A stretch of DNA of 64,000 nucleotides from Parvimonas micra (GCF_900637905.1 NZ_LR134472.1:1550001-1614000); one strand, 5' to 3'; counted from the stretch's first letter, positions 34,362 to 42,546 are shown. The notes: generated from the sequence alone by a model not told the origin. Numbers and translations: made by a program.

Positions 34362-35318
34362 ATGAGCAATAAAAGTAATAATCAAGGAAGAGCATATGAA
34401 TTTTCATACTTAATTACATTATTTGAAGAAATATCTAAAATAAGACCGGCAAAGATAGAAAAAAATAGTAGTTACTTTGCGGCAGAAAGAGCGTGGAATA
34501 CTTTAACTGACTCTGAAAAAACAATATATAAAGTTAGTGCCTTGGCAGGAGTTAACACTATATTTGACCTTGAACCTTTGATTTTAGATGATGGGGATGA
34601 TGAGCTTGAACTAAAAATTCAATCGGATGATAAAGGTAAGGAAGGCGATGTAAGAGATGTCTTGATTATCAGACGAGGGATTGAATGGGAAATAGGTTTA
34701 AGTGTTAAGCATAATCATTTTGCTGTTAAGCATAGTAGACTGTCGAAGAACTTAGATTTTGGTAGCAAATGGTATGGGATAGATTGTTCCAAACAATATT
34801 GGGAAGATATTAAGCCTATATTTGAATATCTTGATGTTGAGAAACAAAAGAACTCTAAGTGGAGTGATTTACCTAATAAAGAAGATGATGTATATATTCC
34901 ATTGTTAAATGCTTTCAAAGGTGAATTGGAAAGGCAAAATCATTTGTTTGGAAAAGACATACCAAAACTTATGGTGGAGTACTTACTTGGAGAATTTGAT
35001 TTTTATAAAGTTATTGGAATTGATAGTAAACGAACAACTCAAATTCAAAGTTACAATTTAAGAGGCACTTTAAATAAGCAGGGGAATAAGAAAAAGAGAA
35101 GCATTGAATTACCAATATCAACACTTCCAACACGAATTGTAAGTTTAGAATATAAACCAGGGAGTAAAAACACTTTGGAATTATATCTTGATGGTGGTTG
35201 GCAATTTAGTTTCAGAATTCATAATGCTTCGACTAAGGTTGAATCAAGTTTAAAGTTTGATATACAAATCATAGGTATGCCTGCAACTATTATATCGATA
35301 GATTGTAGATGGAAATAA
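34362..35318 (+). CDS. HaeIII-family type II restriction endonuclease
   Basis: A 318-residue protein starting MSNKSNNQGRAYEFSY, the typical opening of the HaeIII nuclease family. A nuclease core is visible in KGKEGDVRDVLIIRRGIEWEIGLSVKHNHFAVKHSRLS, with Glu/Asp and the E-x-K-like EIGLSVK arrangement. Its place 13 bases after an M.HaeIII-like gene supports cleavage at GGCC. It is in frame and complete, so the system is probably active; if so, GGCC sites in the host must be methylated. Confidence 0.9.
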   Translation: MSNKSNNQGRAYEFSYLITLFEEISKIRPAKIEKNSSYFAAERAWNTLTDSEKTIYKVSALAGVNTIFDLEPLILDDGDDELELKIQSDDKGKEGDVRDVLIIRRGIEWEIGLSVKHNHFAVKHSRLSKNLDFGSKWYGIDCSKQYWEDIKPIFEYLDVEKQKNSKWSDLPNKEDDVYIPLLNAFKGELERQNHLFGKDIPKLMVEYLLGEFDFYKVIGIDSKRTTQIQSYNLRGTLNKQGNKKKRSIELPISTLPTRIVSLEYKPGSKNTLELYLDGGWQFSFRIHNASTKVESSLKFDIQIIGMPATIISIDCRWK

Positions 35319-35343
35319 AAAAATTTAAAAGGAGAAACTATAT

Positions 35344-36363
35344 ATGGAATTGATGAGTGGGTTCTTATTTGGAATAGATAAATCTCTAACAGAACCAATT
35401 AGTAAGGTGCTTAACGATGGTGATGCTTTGAGTTATATGGAAAGTTTAATAAAAGAAATACTCGAAAATCCTAATAAAAAGCAATACAAAGTTAGAGATA
35501 TTAATACCCAAGTGGTGTCAATTATTTTAAAATCTATAAAAGATGGATTTACAGAAGAGGATGCGTGCTCTATTGCAACAAGACTATTATACAAAGAGCA
35601 AGAACAACAGGATTTAGTAGATAGATTGAATATAAATATTAAAACAGGTTCTTTATTCCTTTCTTTAGTTGATGACCAAGAATGTTACTATTGTGTTTTG
35701 GTTAAAGTTGATAGTAATGATTATTTAGATGAAGCCGATGTAGTTAGAAGAAGTGGATTACCTTATGAAAATAAATCTTTTAAACAATGCTTGATAAAAA
35801 TAGATAAAGTGGATGCTGAAATTACAGATATATATTTATTCGATAGAAATGGTCCAATAGCTGACTACTGGGCAAATAAATTCTTAGAACTTGATGAACT
35901 ACTAACAAATGAAAAGTCTACAAAAAGTTCTTTTGATTTAATAACTAATATTTTAAAACAATCGACATATAAAGTTTCTCTATCGGATTATACTTTGTTA
36001 CGAAATCAAACTTTAGGTTATTTTAAGACAAGAGAGTACTTTAATGTAGATGATTTTTTTGCTGATGTTTTTGGACAATATTCACCAGAGAACAACTCTA
36101 TAAACATAGATGAAATAAAAAATAAAATAGGTAATAAAATTAGAGAGAACTCGTTAGATTCAAGTTTTGTAATAGTACCAACTGCAATTCCTAATAGAAA
36201 AATAAAATATACTAAAAAAGTAAATGAAAATGTAATGATTAGTGTAACAGGATATGATAGAGAAATAAAAAGCAATATAAAGGCCAAAGAAGTTGCAGGT
36301 ACAAAGATTATTGAAATAATCACTACTGATGAGGAGACTTTTAATAGTTTTAAGTGGGAATGA
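35344..36363 (+). CDS. NdpA/YejK-like (nucleoid-associated) protein, putative defence gene
   Basis: A 339-residue protein near the length of the 37-kDa nucleoid-associated family. Similar features are ADYWANKFLELDEL (compare the DYF-x-FLG region of YejK) and the C-terminal beta pattern with IPNRKIKYTKKVNENVMISVTGYDREI followed by KIIEIITTDEETFNSF. The similarity is weak but in the right order. It follows the HaeIII-like nuclease by 25 bases with AAAGGAG before the ATG, and precedes the membrane protein gene by 17 bases. I infer one operon. Its own stop region (AAGTGGGAATGATT) resembles the att core. Function unknown; DNA binding possible. Confidence 0.6.
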   Translation: MELMSGFLFGIDKSLTEPISKVLNDGDALSYMESLIKEILENPNKKQYKVRDINTQVVSIILKSIKDGFTEEDACSIATRLLYKEQEQQDLVDRLNINIKTGSLFLSLVDDQECYYCVLVKVDSNDYLDEADVVRRSGLPYENKSFKQCLIKIDKVDAEITDIYLFDRNGPIADYWANKFLELDELLTNEKSTKSSFDLITNILKQSTYKVSLSDYTLLRNQTLGYFKTREYFNVDDFFADVFGQYSPENNSINIDEIKNKIGNKIRENSLDSSFVIVPTAIPNRKIKYTKKVNENVMISVTGYDREIKSNIKAKEVAGTKIIEIITTDEETFNSFKWE

Positions 36364-36380
36364 TTCCAAAGAGGTAAAAA

Positions 36381-37829
36381 ATGGATATTTTACAATTAAT
36401 AGTAAATGAAGATGAAGAAAAAGTTTCATTTCAAAAAAAGTTTTATTTAGAAGTTGACTTTCAAAACGAAATGATTTGTTTTTTTGGAAAGCTAATAAAT
36501 ATAATGAATGAAAACGAAGAATTAATTTTTAGAATTGAAAATACCGAGATTGATGGTAAACTTAAAAAAACAGATGACTTTGATTTTATGTCATTAAATA
36601 ATAATATAAAAAATACAATATTAGGAGAAAGTTGTGTTTTCAATGTAGATATATATAAAGATAATAATTCTAATGTTATAAATATTTTTAATTTCACTTT
36701 ATTTTTCAGTAAAATTAAAAATTTGTCTGTTGAAGAGCAGTTAGAGAAGTTTCAAGATTGGTATGAAAATGGTAAAAGAATTTTTGCTTCTAGAATTCAA
36801 GATATATGTATAATTACTGAAACTTTTTATTTTATAAGTGACCAAGAGTTATATAAAAAAAATAACTATAAATCTGATGATAGAATGAAATTTATAGAAT
36901 ATAAAAATTATTATTGTAATTATAATTCTAAAATTAAAATAAAGTTAATTCCATCAGATTTTAATATTATTAATAAAGAAAAAAGTAATAAAGAATTAGA
37001 ATCAATTATATCGAAATTATGTACTTATTTGTCATTAATTTATATATGTGACTTTAGTGAATTTGAGGGTGATATTTTTCGATATAAAATTTTTGGATAC
37101 AAAACAATTGATAGAAAAATTAATAAGTCAGACATTTCTATATTAGAAAGCAATAACTTAATAATATTATTCAAATGGATTTATGCTAATGAATCATCTA
37201 TATCTGATAAATTAGGTATAACTAGAAATATTTTATCCTTGTATTTAACGAATGAGGGAATTGAAAAGATTGATGATTCTGTTTTGAGTTCATGTAGATC
37301 TAATTATTCAATTTATTTGAAAGAAAATGTAGAGAAATATATTGAGGTAAAAACTCAGCAAATTTTTTTGTTAAATTCCACAATTGAAGAAATTAGCGAT
37401 ATAAATAATCTCTATATTAAAGGATTTCAGCAAAGTTTAATGGCTATGTTTACCTTTTTCTTCACAACACTTCTTTTTAATGTGATTTCAACTGGAAAAA
37501 TTAATAATATTTTCACTTTAGAAATTTCAGTGATTTCTATTGCGATTATTCTTATTTCATTTATATACATGGAAATAAGCCATATGAATGCAATGAATAG
37601 CTTTGAAAGAATAGAAAAGAAGTATAATAAAAATAAAGAAATGTATTTGGATATAATGGATAAAGAAGATATAGAAAAAATTTTTGGAGGAGACATTTAT
37701 TTCAATGATGAAAAAGATAATTATAAATCTACTTTAAACCGATGGAAGTGGTTATGGATAATTATAAATGTAATTGTGCTTATTATGGTGGTGTGTTGCT
37801 ATTGCTATAACAGTTGTAATCTAAAATAA
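36381..37829 (+). CDS. Unknown protein with three C-terminal transmembrane helices, putative defence effector
   Basis: A 482-residue protein I do not recognise. Residues 1 to about 350 are soluble, rich in Asn, Ile, Lys and Glu, with alternating strands and helices. Two helices (about 353-372 and 380-400) form a hairpin; a charged stretch of about 55 residues follows, then a third helix (about 457-478) and a short Cys-rich tail (CCYCYNSC). It lies 17 bases after the NdpA-like gene with AGAGGT upstream. Large soluble sensor plus C-terminal membrane helices is a layout of abortive-infection effectors, but that is inference from layout and position only. Confidence 0.6.
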   Translation: MDILQLIVNEDEEKVSFQKKFYLEVDFQNEMICFFGKLINIMNENEELIFRIENTEIDGKLKKTDDFDFMSLNNNIKNTILGESCVFNVDIYKDNNSNVINIFNFTLFFSKIKNLSVEEQLEKFQDWYENGKRIFASRIQDICIITETFYFISDQELYKKNNYKSDDRMKFIEYKNYYCNYNSKIKIKLIPSDFNIINKEKSNKELESIISKLCTYLSLIYICDFSEFEGDIFRYKIFGYKTIDRKINKSDISILESNNLIILFKWIYANESSISDKLGITRNILSLYLTNEGIEKIDDSVLSSCRSNYSIYLKENVEKYIEVKTQQIFLLNSTIEEISDINNLYIKGFQQSLMAMFTFFFTTLLFNVISTGKINNIFTLEISVISIAIILISFIYMEISHMNAMNSFERIEKKYNKNKEMYLDIMDKEDIEKIFGGDIYFNDEKDNYKSTLNRWKWLWIIINVIVLIMVVCCYCYNSCNLK

Positions 37830-37877
37830 GCGCGAAATGATTATTAACAGTAAAGTAATGGCTTTGATTTTTATTTT

Positions 37878-37897
37878 GTGCTTGCAATATGCTTGCA
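37878..37897 (+). repeat. Right arm-type integrase binding repeats
   Basis: GTGCTTGCA (37878-37886) and ATGCTTGCA (37889-37897), direct copies 11 bases apart, same orientation as the pair at 26357-26376 near the left end. Confidence 0.7.
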
Positions 37898-37999
37898 AAA
37901 AATCAGATAAATAGAAATAAATTAGATAATAAGGTTAAATCCAATAATAAAAACCTTGATTTTATGCTATTTATACAAAACAACATCGATGGACATATC

Positions 38000-38013
38000 G
38001 AGTGGGAGTAATT
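38000..38013 (+). other. attR core of the main element
   Basis: GAGTGGGAGTAATT. Read in frame, the bases before and within it encode IEWE and a stop, the same ending as guaA. It lies about 100 bases beyond the right arm repeats. Confidence 0.75.
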
Positions 38014-38202
38014 TTAAATGAAAAATTCAATTGAGCTATTTTTGAAGAACTTTGCTCTAAAAAAGGCATATAGTTGTAGCCGATAGCTATAATTGTATTT
38101 AAAATATGGCTATCAAAAGACATGTGTATTAGTTTGTATTATTTGTGTAAAAAAATATAGCAAGTTAATGTTGAAAAACTGAGGATAAGGAGAATTGATT
38201 CA

Positions 38203-39738
38203 ATGAAAATAACTTCGATGAAAATTAATAATTTCAGAGGATACAATAAGGAAATAAATATTAAATTTGATGACCTAACTGTTATAGTTGGAAAGAATGA
38301 TGTTGGGAAATCAACAATTTTAGAGGCTTTGGATATTTTCTTTAATGATGGTAAAGGTACGATTAAACTTGATAAAAATGATGTAAATAATTGCGAAGCT
38401 AAAGATGGAAATAACGAAATTTCTATAGGTGTGTGTTTTGAGGATTTACCTGAAAGTGTTATTATTGATTCTGCTGTTGAGACTAACCTAGAAAGTGAAT
38501 ATTTATTAAATAATGAGGGGCAGCTAGAAGTCATAAAAAAATATCAAAATGGTGGTTCTGCAAAAGTTTATATAAAAGCAAAGCACCCTCATAATGGCAA
38601 GTGTTCTGACCTATTATTAAAGAAAAATCCTGAACTTAAAAAAATGATTAAAGAAGAAGATATAAATTGTGATAATTTAAGTGTAAATTCGCTAATGAGA
38701 AAAGCTTTATGGAATAAGTATAGTGATGATTTACAATTGAAAGACTGCGAAATAGACGTTAGCAAAGAAGATGCTAAAAAAATTTGGGAGAAATTAACAC
38801 TCTATTTACCCGTATATTCACTATTTCAATCTGATAGAAAAAATAGTGATACTGATAGTGAAGTTCAGGATCCATTAAAAGAAGCCGTTAAACAGATCAT
38901 TAAAGATGAATCGCTACAAAAAAAATTGTCTGAAATTGCAGACATTGTTCGAGAAAGAATTAAAGAAGTTTCTTCTAGAACTCTTGATAAAATTAAAGAA
39001 ATGGATAAAGACATTGCGAATAGTCTTAATCCTATAATTCCACAAGCTAAAGATTTAAAATGGCAAGATGTATTTAAAAATGTTTCAATTTCTGGAGATG
39101 AAAATATACCAATAAATAAGAGAGGTAGTGGGGTAAGAAGATTGATTTTATTAAATTTTTTTCGTGCTGAGGCTGAAAGTCGTGCAGAAAATAATGATAA
39201 TGCAAATGTTATTTATGCAATTGAAGAACCTGAAACGTCACAACATACTAACAACCAATGCAAGCTGATAGATTCTCTTAAAGCGTTGTCTAGACTTCCT
39301 AAGACGCAAATTATAATAACTACGCATAGTCCTAATATTGTAAAACGACTTAACTTTTCTAATTTAAGATTAATTAATGATGCAAATTTTGTAAAAACAA
39401 TAGAAAATGTAGAACCTGGGAAGTTAAGTTATCCTTCGTTAAACGAAGTTAATTATATGGCTTTTGGAGAAACTACAGAGGAATATCATAATGAATTATA
39501 TGGATTTATTGAATTGCAGGGTTGGCTTACAGAATATAAAGAGGGTAAGAAAAAAATAGATTACATTAAGTTATCTAAAAATGGGAAAACGGATGATTTA
39601 AAACTAACTTTAACTGAATACATTAGGCATCAAATACATCATCCTGAGAATACAAAAAATATAAGGTTTACTATTACGCAACTAAAAGAATCCATAGACA
39701 TGATGAGAGAATTTATTGATAGTAAAGGCTTAAATTAG
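38203..39738 (+). CDS. AAA ATPase of the OLD/RecF-like type with a possible HEPN-like tail
   Basis: A 511-residue SMC/RecF-type ATPase. MKITSMKINNFRGYNKEINIKF opens the fold, Walker A is GKNDVGKST (residues 30-38), and Walker B is IYAIEEPETSQH (about 337-348), with an ITTHSPNIV H-loop region. OLD nucleases have a C-terminal TOPRIM domain; here I see none of its acidic motifs. Instead the last 90 residues contain RHQIHHPEN (475-483), with an R-x4-H arrangement like HEPN ribonucleases. Stand-alone ATPases of this kind are common in phage defence. It is alone in its att-bounded unit. GGAG precedes the ATG. Confidence 0.8.
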   Translation: MKITSMKINNFRGYNKEINIKFDDLTVIVGKNDVGKSTILEALDIFFNDGKGTIKLDKNDVNNCEAKDGNNEISIGVCFEDLPESVIIDSAVETNLESEYLLNNEGQLEVIKKYQNGGSAKVYIKAKHPHNGKCSDLLLKKNPELKKMIKEEDINCDNLSVNSLMRKALWNKYSDDLQLKDCEIDVSKEDAKKIWEKLTLYLPVYSLFQSDRKNSDTDSEVQDPLKEAVKQIIKDESLQKKLSEIADIVRERIKEVSSRTLDKIKEMDKDIANSLNPIIPQAKDLKWQDVFKNVSISGDENIPINKRGSGVRRLILLNFFRAEAESRAENNDNANVIYAIEEPETSQHTNNQCKLIDSLKALSRLPKTQIIITTHSPNIVKRLNFSNLRLINDANFVKTIENVEPGKLSYPSLNEVNYMAFGETTEEYHNELYGFIELQGWLTEYKEGKKKIDYIKLSKNGKTDDLKLTLTEYIRHQIHHPENTKNIRFTITQLKESIDMMREFIDSKGLN

Positions 39739-39888
39739 TTAATTAAATCCATTTGAGTTCTCAAACTGGAACTTGGACGGGTAAAAAAATCTAAAAATGA
39801 GCTTAAATTAAACAAATTTCCCAGCACCCAACAAACGCAAAGCCTTTATTTTGAATGGTTTTGGATGCATTGAACAGTAGAAAAAGAA

Positions 39889-39902
39889 GAGTGGGAATAA
39901 TA
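39889..39902 (+). other. Third att core copy, outer right boundary of the island
   Basis: GAGTGGGAATAATA, 12 of 14 identical to attL in the guaA end. Situated in a 193-base intergenic region, 30 bases before the acetyltransferase gene. Confidence 0.6.
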
Positions 39903-39931
39903 TTAAAAAAGAAATATTTTGAGGAAAATTA

Positions 39932-40456
39932 ATGGATATTAGTAAAGATAGAATTCGTATTAGAAATTCTGTTATAACAGATTGTGAGCAACTTGCTGAA
40001 TGGTGGAATGATGGTAAAGTTATGGCTCATGCTGGATTTCCAAATGGAGTAGGTATAAGTTCGGATGAAATCAAGAGCCAAATTTTACAAGAAAGTGATG
40101 AAAATGGACGTACACTTATAATTGAATATGATAATATACCAATAGGAGAAATGAATTACCGAAATATACAAGATTACAAAGTAGAAATTGGCATTAAAAT
40201 ATGTAATCCTAACTATCATGAAAAAGGACTAGGGAGAGTGATTTTAAGTCTTTTTATAAAAGAGCTGTTTACTATGGGTTTTAAAGTGATTATTTTAGAT
40301 ACTAATGTTAATAATAAAAGGGCTCAGCATATTTACGAACTATTGGGATTTAAAAAAATAAGAATTAATTCTGATTCCTGGAAAGATCAATTAGGAAATT
40401 TACAGTCATCTATTTATTATGAATTAATAGAAGATAATTTTAACGATTATTCTTAA
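39932..40456 (+). CDS. GNAT family N-acetyltransferase
   Basis: A 174-residue acetyl-CoA-dependent transferase of the RimJ/RimL type. RIRIRNSVITDCEQLAEWWND is the usual N-terminus, and NPNYHEKGLGRVILSLFIKELF holds the acetyl-CoA-binding Q/RxxGxG/A signature in the form EKGLGR. NNKRAQHIYELLGFKK is motif B. The substrate may be a ribosomal protein, a peptide or an antibiotic and is not determinable. It is the first gene outside the guaA island, has GAGG upstream, and ends at its own hairpin terminator. Confidence 0.87.
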   Translation: MDISKDRIRIRNSVITDCEQLAEWWNDGKVMAHAGFPNGVGISSDEIKSQILQESDENGRTLIIEYDNIPIGEMNYRNIQDYKVEIGIKICNPNYHEKGLGRVILSLFIKELFTMGFKVIILDTNVNNKRAQHIYELLGFKKIRINSDSWKDQLGNLQSSIYYELIEDNFNDYS

Positions 40457-40492
40457 AGTATAAAAATTAAATAGTATTAATAGAAATAATAT

Positions 40493-40521
40493 AGAGAAAA
40501 TTAATAAAATTTTCTCTTTTA
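40493..40521 (+). terminator. Terminator after the acetyltransferase gene
   Basis: Ten-base stem AGAGAAAATT / AATTTTCTCT (40493-40502, 40508-40517) followed by four T. Confidence 0.75.
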
Positions 40522-40576
40522 TTCATTTTTCGCTTGACTAATTAATATTTTGAAGAAATAAAAAGGCGGTGATAGA

Positions 40577-41260
40577 ATAAGAATACTTTTAGCTGAGGAT
40601 GAGAAAAGGATGGCAAGGGCACTTGTAGAATTGTTGAAACAAGAGAAATATGATGTAGATCATATGGAGGATGGTGATTCTGCACTTATGGCTCTAGAAA
40701 GTGGAATCTATGATATTGCCGTACTTGATGTTATGATGCCAGAAATGAATGGATTTGAAGTTGCAAGAAGAGCGAGAAAAAATGGTATTAAGACTCCAAT
40801 TCTTATGTTAACAGCAAAGAGTCAGTTGGATGATAAAGTTGAAGGGCTTGATAGTGGTGCTGATGATTATTTAACAAAACCATTTCAAACTAAAGAACTA
40901 TTAGCTAGGATTCGTGCATTGGGGAGGCGTTCTTCTTCATTTCAAGAAGATATTTTAAATTATGGAGATCTTACTATAGATAAAACAACCGCAATGTTAA
41001 ATTGTGATACTACAGGTCAAAATGTTAGATTAAGCGAAAAAGAGTTGAGAATTTTAGAGTATATGTTTAATAATAATGGTCAAATTATGACTAGAGAGCA
41101 ACTTGCAGTGAAAATATGGGGATTTGAAAGTGAAACTGAATATAATAATGTGGAAGTGTATATGTCATTTACAAGAAAGAAACTTACATTTGTAGGCTCA
41201 AATGTAGAAATTAAAGCAGTTCGTGGTCTTGGATATGAATTGAGGGAAAAAGATGTTTAG
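40577..41260 (+). CDS. OmpR-family response regulator (apparent ATA start)
   Basis: A 227-residue regulator: receiver domain with acidic pocket (LLAEDE), phospho-acceptor Asp51 in VLDVMMPE, Lys in LTKPF, and a C-terminal winged helix (LSEKELRILEYMFNNNGQIMTREQL). The expected MRILLAEDE beginning is present as ATA-AGA-ATA-CTT-TTA; an in-frame TAA lies at 40559, and no ATG, GTG or TTG occurs before ATG 40610. Starting at 40610 would delete strand 1 and the acidic pocket. AAGGCGGTG lies six bases before the ATA at 40577, so I take ATA as the start. The histidine kinase gene overlaps its end by 8 bases. Confidence 0.85.
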   Translation: MRILLAEDEKRMARALVELLKQEKYDVDHMEDGDSALMALESGIYDIAVLDVMMPEMNGFEVARRARKNGIKTPILMLTAKSQLDDKVEGLDSGADDYLTKPFQTKELLARIRALGRRSSSFQEDILNYGDLTIDKTTAMLNCDTTGQNVRLSEKELRILEYMFNNNGQIMTREQLAVKIWGFESETEYNNVEVYMSFTRKKLTFVGSNVEIKAVRGLGYELREKDV

Positions 41261-42479
41261 TAAATCTAGAAAAAAGATAATATTATCAATTATGGGTTCA
41301 ATTATTATCTTATTCGCAGTAACTTTGTCTGTAATTTTGTTAGCTAGTTTTAGAGAGATTAGACAAAAAAATTTAGATATGTTAGAACGATATGTTGAGG
41401 ATTATTCCATAGATAATAAAGAAAAAAATAGAAATAATAAAGATTTAGAGTTAGAAAAAAAACCTAATAAAAATTCAGATTATCAATTGTCAACTTTTTA
41501 TTCGGTTGCAATTTCAAACAATGGTTCAGTACTTGCTGTAGATAATGGAAATAAAGAGTTGTATAACAATGATAAACTGACACAGATTGCAAAGAGCATT
41601 TTAGATGAGAAAAAACATTCAGGAAGAACTAGTAATTTATCTTATGTCGTAAGAGATAAAAATGGATATACTCTTGTTGTATTTATGGATAATACTGTTT
41701 CGGAAGCTGGGTTAAAAACTATGCTTCGATATGTTTTGATTGTAGGATTTACTTCAATTATAGGAATGTTTTTAATATCATTACCATTATCAAAACGTAT
41801 TATAAAACCACTTGAAGAAAATGATCAAAAACAGAAACAATTTATATCTGATGCAAGTCACGAACTAAAAACTCCAGTTGCAATTATAGGCACAAATACA
41901 GAATTACTTTCTCGAGAAATCGGTAATAATGAGTGGCTTGAAAATATTAAATATGAAAATGAGCGAATGGGTATTCTTATAAAACAACTTTTAGATTTAT
42001 CACACGCAGAAGATATGATTGTTTCTATGGAAAATATAAATTTTTCTAGGATTATTTTAGGAGAAATACTAGCTTTTGAAAGTTTTGCTTTTGAAAAAGA
42101 AAAAGAATTTATAATAGATACTGACGAAGATGTATATTTAATTGGAAATCAAATACAACTTAAACAGCTCGTATCTATCATACTAGATAATGCGATTAGA
42201 CACTCATCAGGAAAAAATATTAATATAAATTTAAAAAGGAAAAATAATACTATTGAGTTAAATTTTATTAATGATAGTTATGAAATTCCACAAGAAAAAC
42301 TTAATCATATCTTTGATCGATTCTATAGAGTTGATGAAGTTAGAAATAGTGAAGATTTACATTATGGGATAGGTCTTTCTATCGCAAAAGCTATTGTCGA
42401 AAAACATGGTGGAAATATAGAGGTTTTAACAAAAAATGGGAAATTTAAACTTATTATTAAATTTTTTATAAAAAATTAA
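41253..42479 (+). CDS. Sensor histidine kinase
   Basis: A 408-residue membrane kinase. Two transmembrane helices (about residues 9-30 and 160-180) bracket an extracellular sensor of about 125 residues. The HisKA domain follows with phospho-accepting His203 in DASHELKTP, and then the HATPase domain: N-box DNAIRHS, a divergent G1 region and GIGLSIAKAIVEKHGG. It phosphorylates the regulator encoded upstream. The signal is unknown. The surface-protein gene downstream, with a direct repeat in its promoter, is the most likely target. Confidence 0.92.
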   Translation: MFSKSRKKIILSIMGSIIILFAVTLSVILLASFREIRQKNLDMLERYVEDYSIDNKEKNRNNKDLELEKKPNKNSDYQLSTFYSVAISNNGSVLAVDNGNKELYNNDKLTQIAKSILDEKKHSGRTSNLSYVVRDKNGYTLVVFMDNTVSEAGLKTMLRYVLIVGFTSIIGMFLISLPLSKRIIKPLEENDQKQKQFISDASHELKTPVAIIGTNTELLSREIGNNEWLENIKYENERMGILIKQLLDLSHAEDMIVSMENINFSRIILGEILAFESFAFEKEKEFIIDTDEDVYLIGNQIQLKQLVSIILDNAIRHSSGKNININLKRKNNTIELNFINDSYEIPQEKLNHIFDRFYRVDEVRNSEDLHYGIGLSIAKAIVEKHGGNIEVLTKNGKFKLIIKFFIKN

Positions 42480-42482
42480 AAA

Positions 42483-42516
42483 TTTCAATCTTATTTCAAT
42501 AAAACTGCTTTATAAT
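42483..42516 (+). promoter_or_regulatory. Promoter with 11-bp-period direct repeat, likely response-regulator site
   Basis: TTTCAAT occurs at 42483-42489 and 42494-42500, exactly 11 bases apart, where the -35 box should be; TATAAT is at 42511-42516 and no standard -35 exists. OmpR/PhoB-type regulators bind such direct repeats and replace the -35 contact. The upstream two-component system is the obvious candidate. Confidence 0.65.
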
Positions 42517-42546
42517 AAACTCATAAAAGATAAGGAGGTAAATATT

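Larger units (their letters stand above)
26298..38013 (+). mobile_element. Integrative and mobilizable element inserted in the 3' end of guaA, carrying restriction-modification and unknown genes
   Basis: Bounded by att cores GAGTGGGAATGATT (26298-26311) and GAGTGGGAGTAATT (38000-38013). Inside, both ends carry pairs of the nonamer (A/G)TGCTTGCA with an 11-base period. Order: repressor (minus strand), xis, tyrosine integrase, ribbon-helix-helix-like gene, primase, RepA-like ATPase, iteron array, oriT-like region, mobC, relaxase, then HaeIII-like regulator-methylase-nuclease and two unknown genes. There are no type IV secretion or coupling-protein genes, so it should be mobilised in trans. Primase and RepA-like genes suggest a replicating excised circle. 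The exact crossover within the core cannot be set from one sequence. Confidence 0.88.
37830..38202 (+). other. Non-coding right end of the element
   Basis: 373 bases without a convincing gene. It holds the right arm repeats (37878-37897), the attR core (38000-38013) and a weak promoter TTGTAT (38134) - 16 bases - TATAGC (38156) before the ATPase gene. The stretch 38014-38130 shows nothing else that I can name. Confidence 0.6.
38000..39902 (+). mobile_element. Second att-bounded unit carrying one ATPase gene, without integrase
   Basis: Bounded on the left by the attR copy (38000-38013) and on the right by GAGTGGGAATAATA (39889-39902). It contains only the AAA ATPase gene. This is the structure expected of a cis-mobilizable remnant or an accreted passenger island that relies on the neighbour's integrase. 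The right bound rests on a 14-base similarity alone. Confidence 0.5.
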
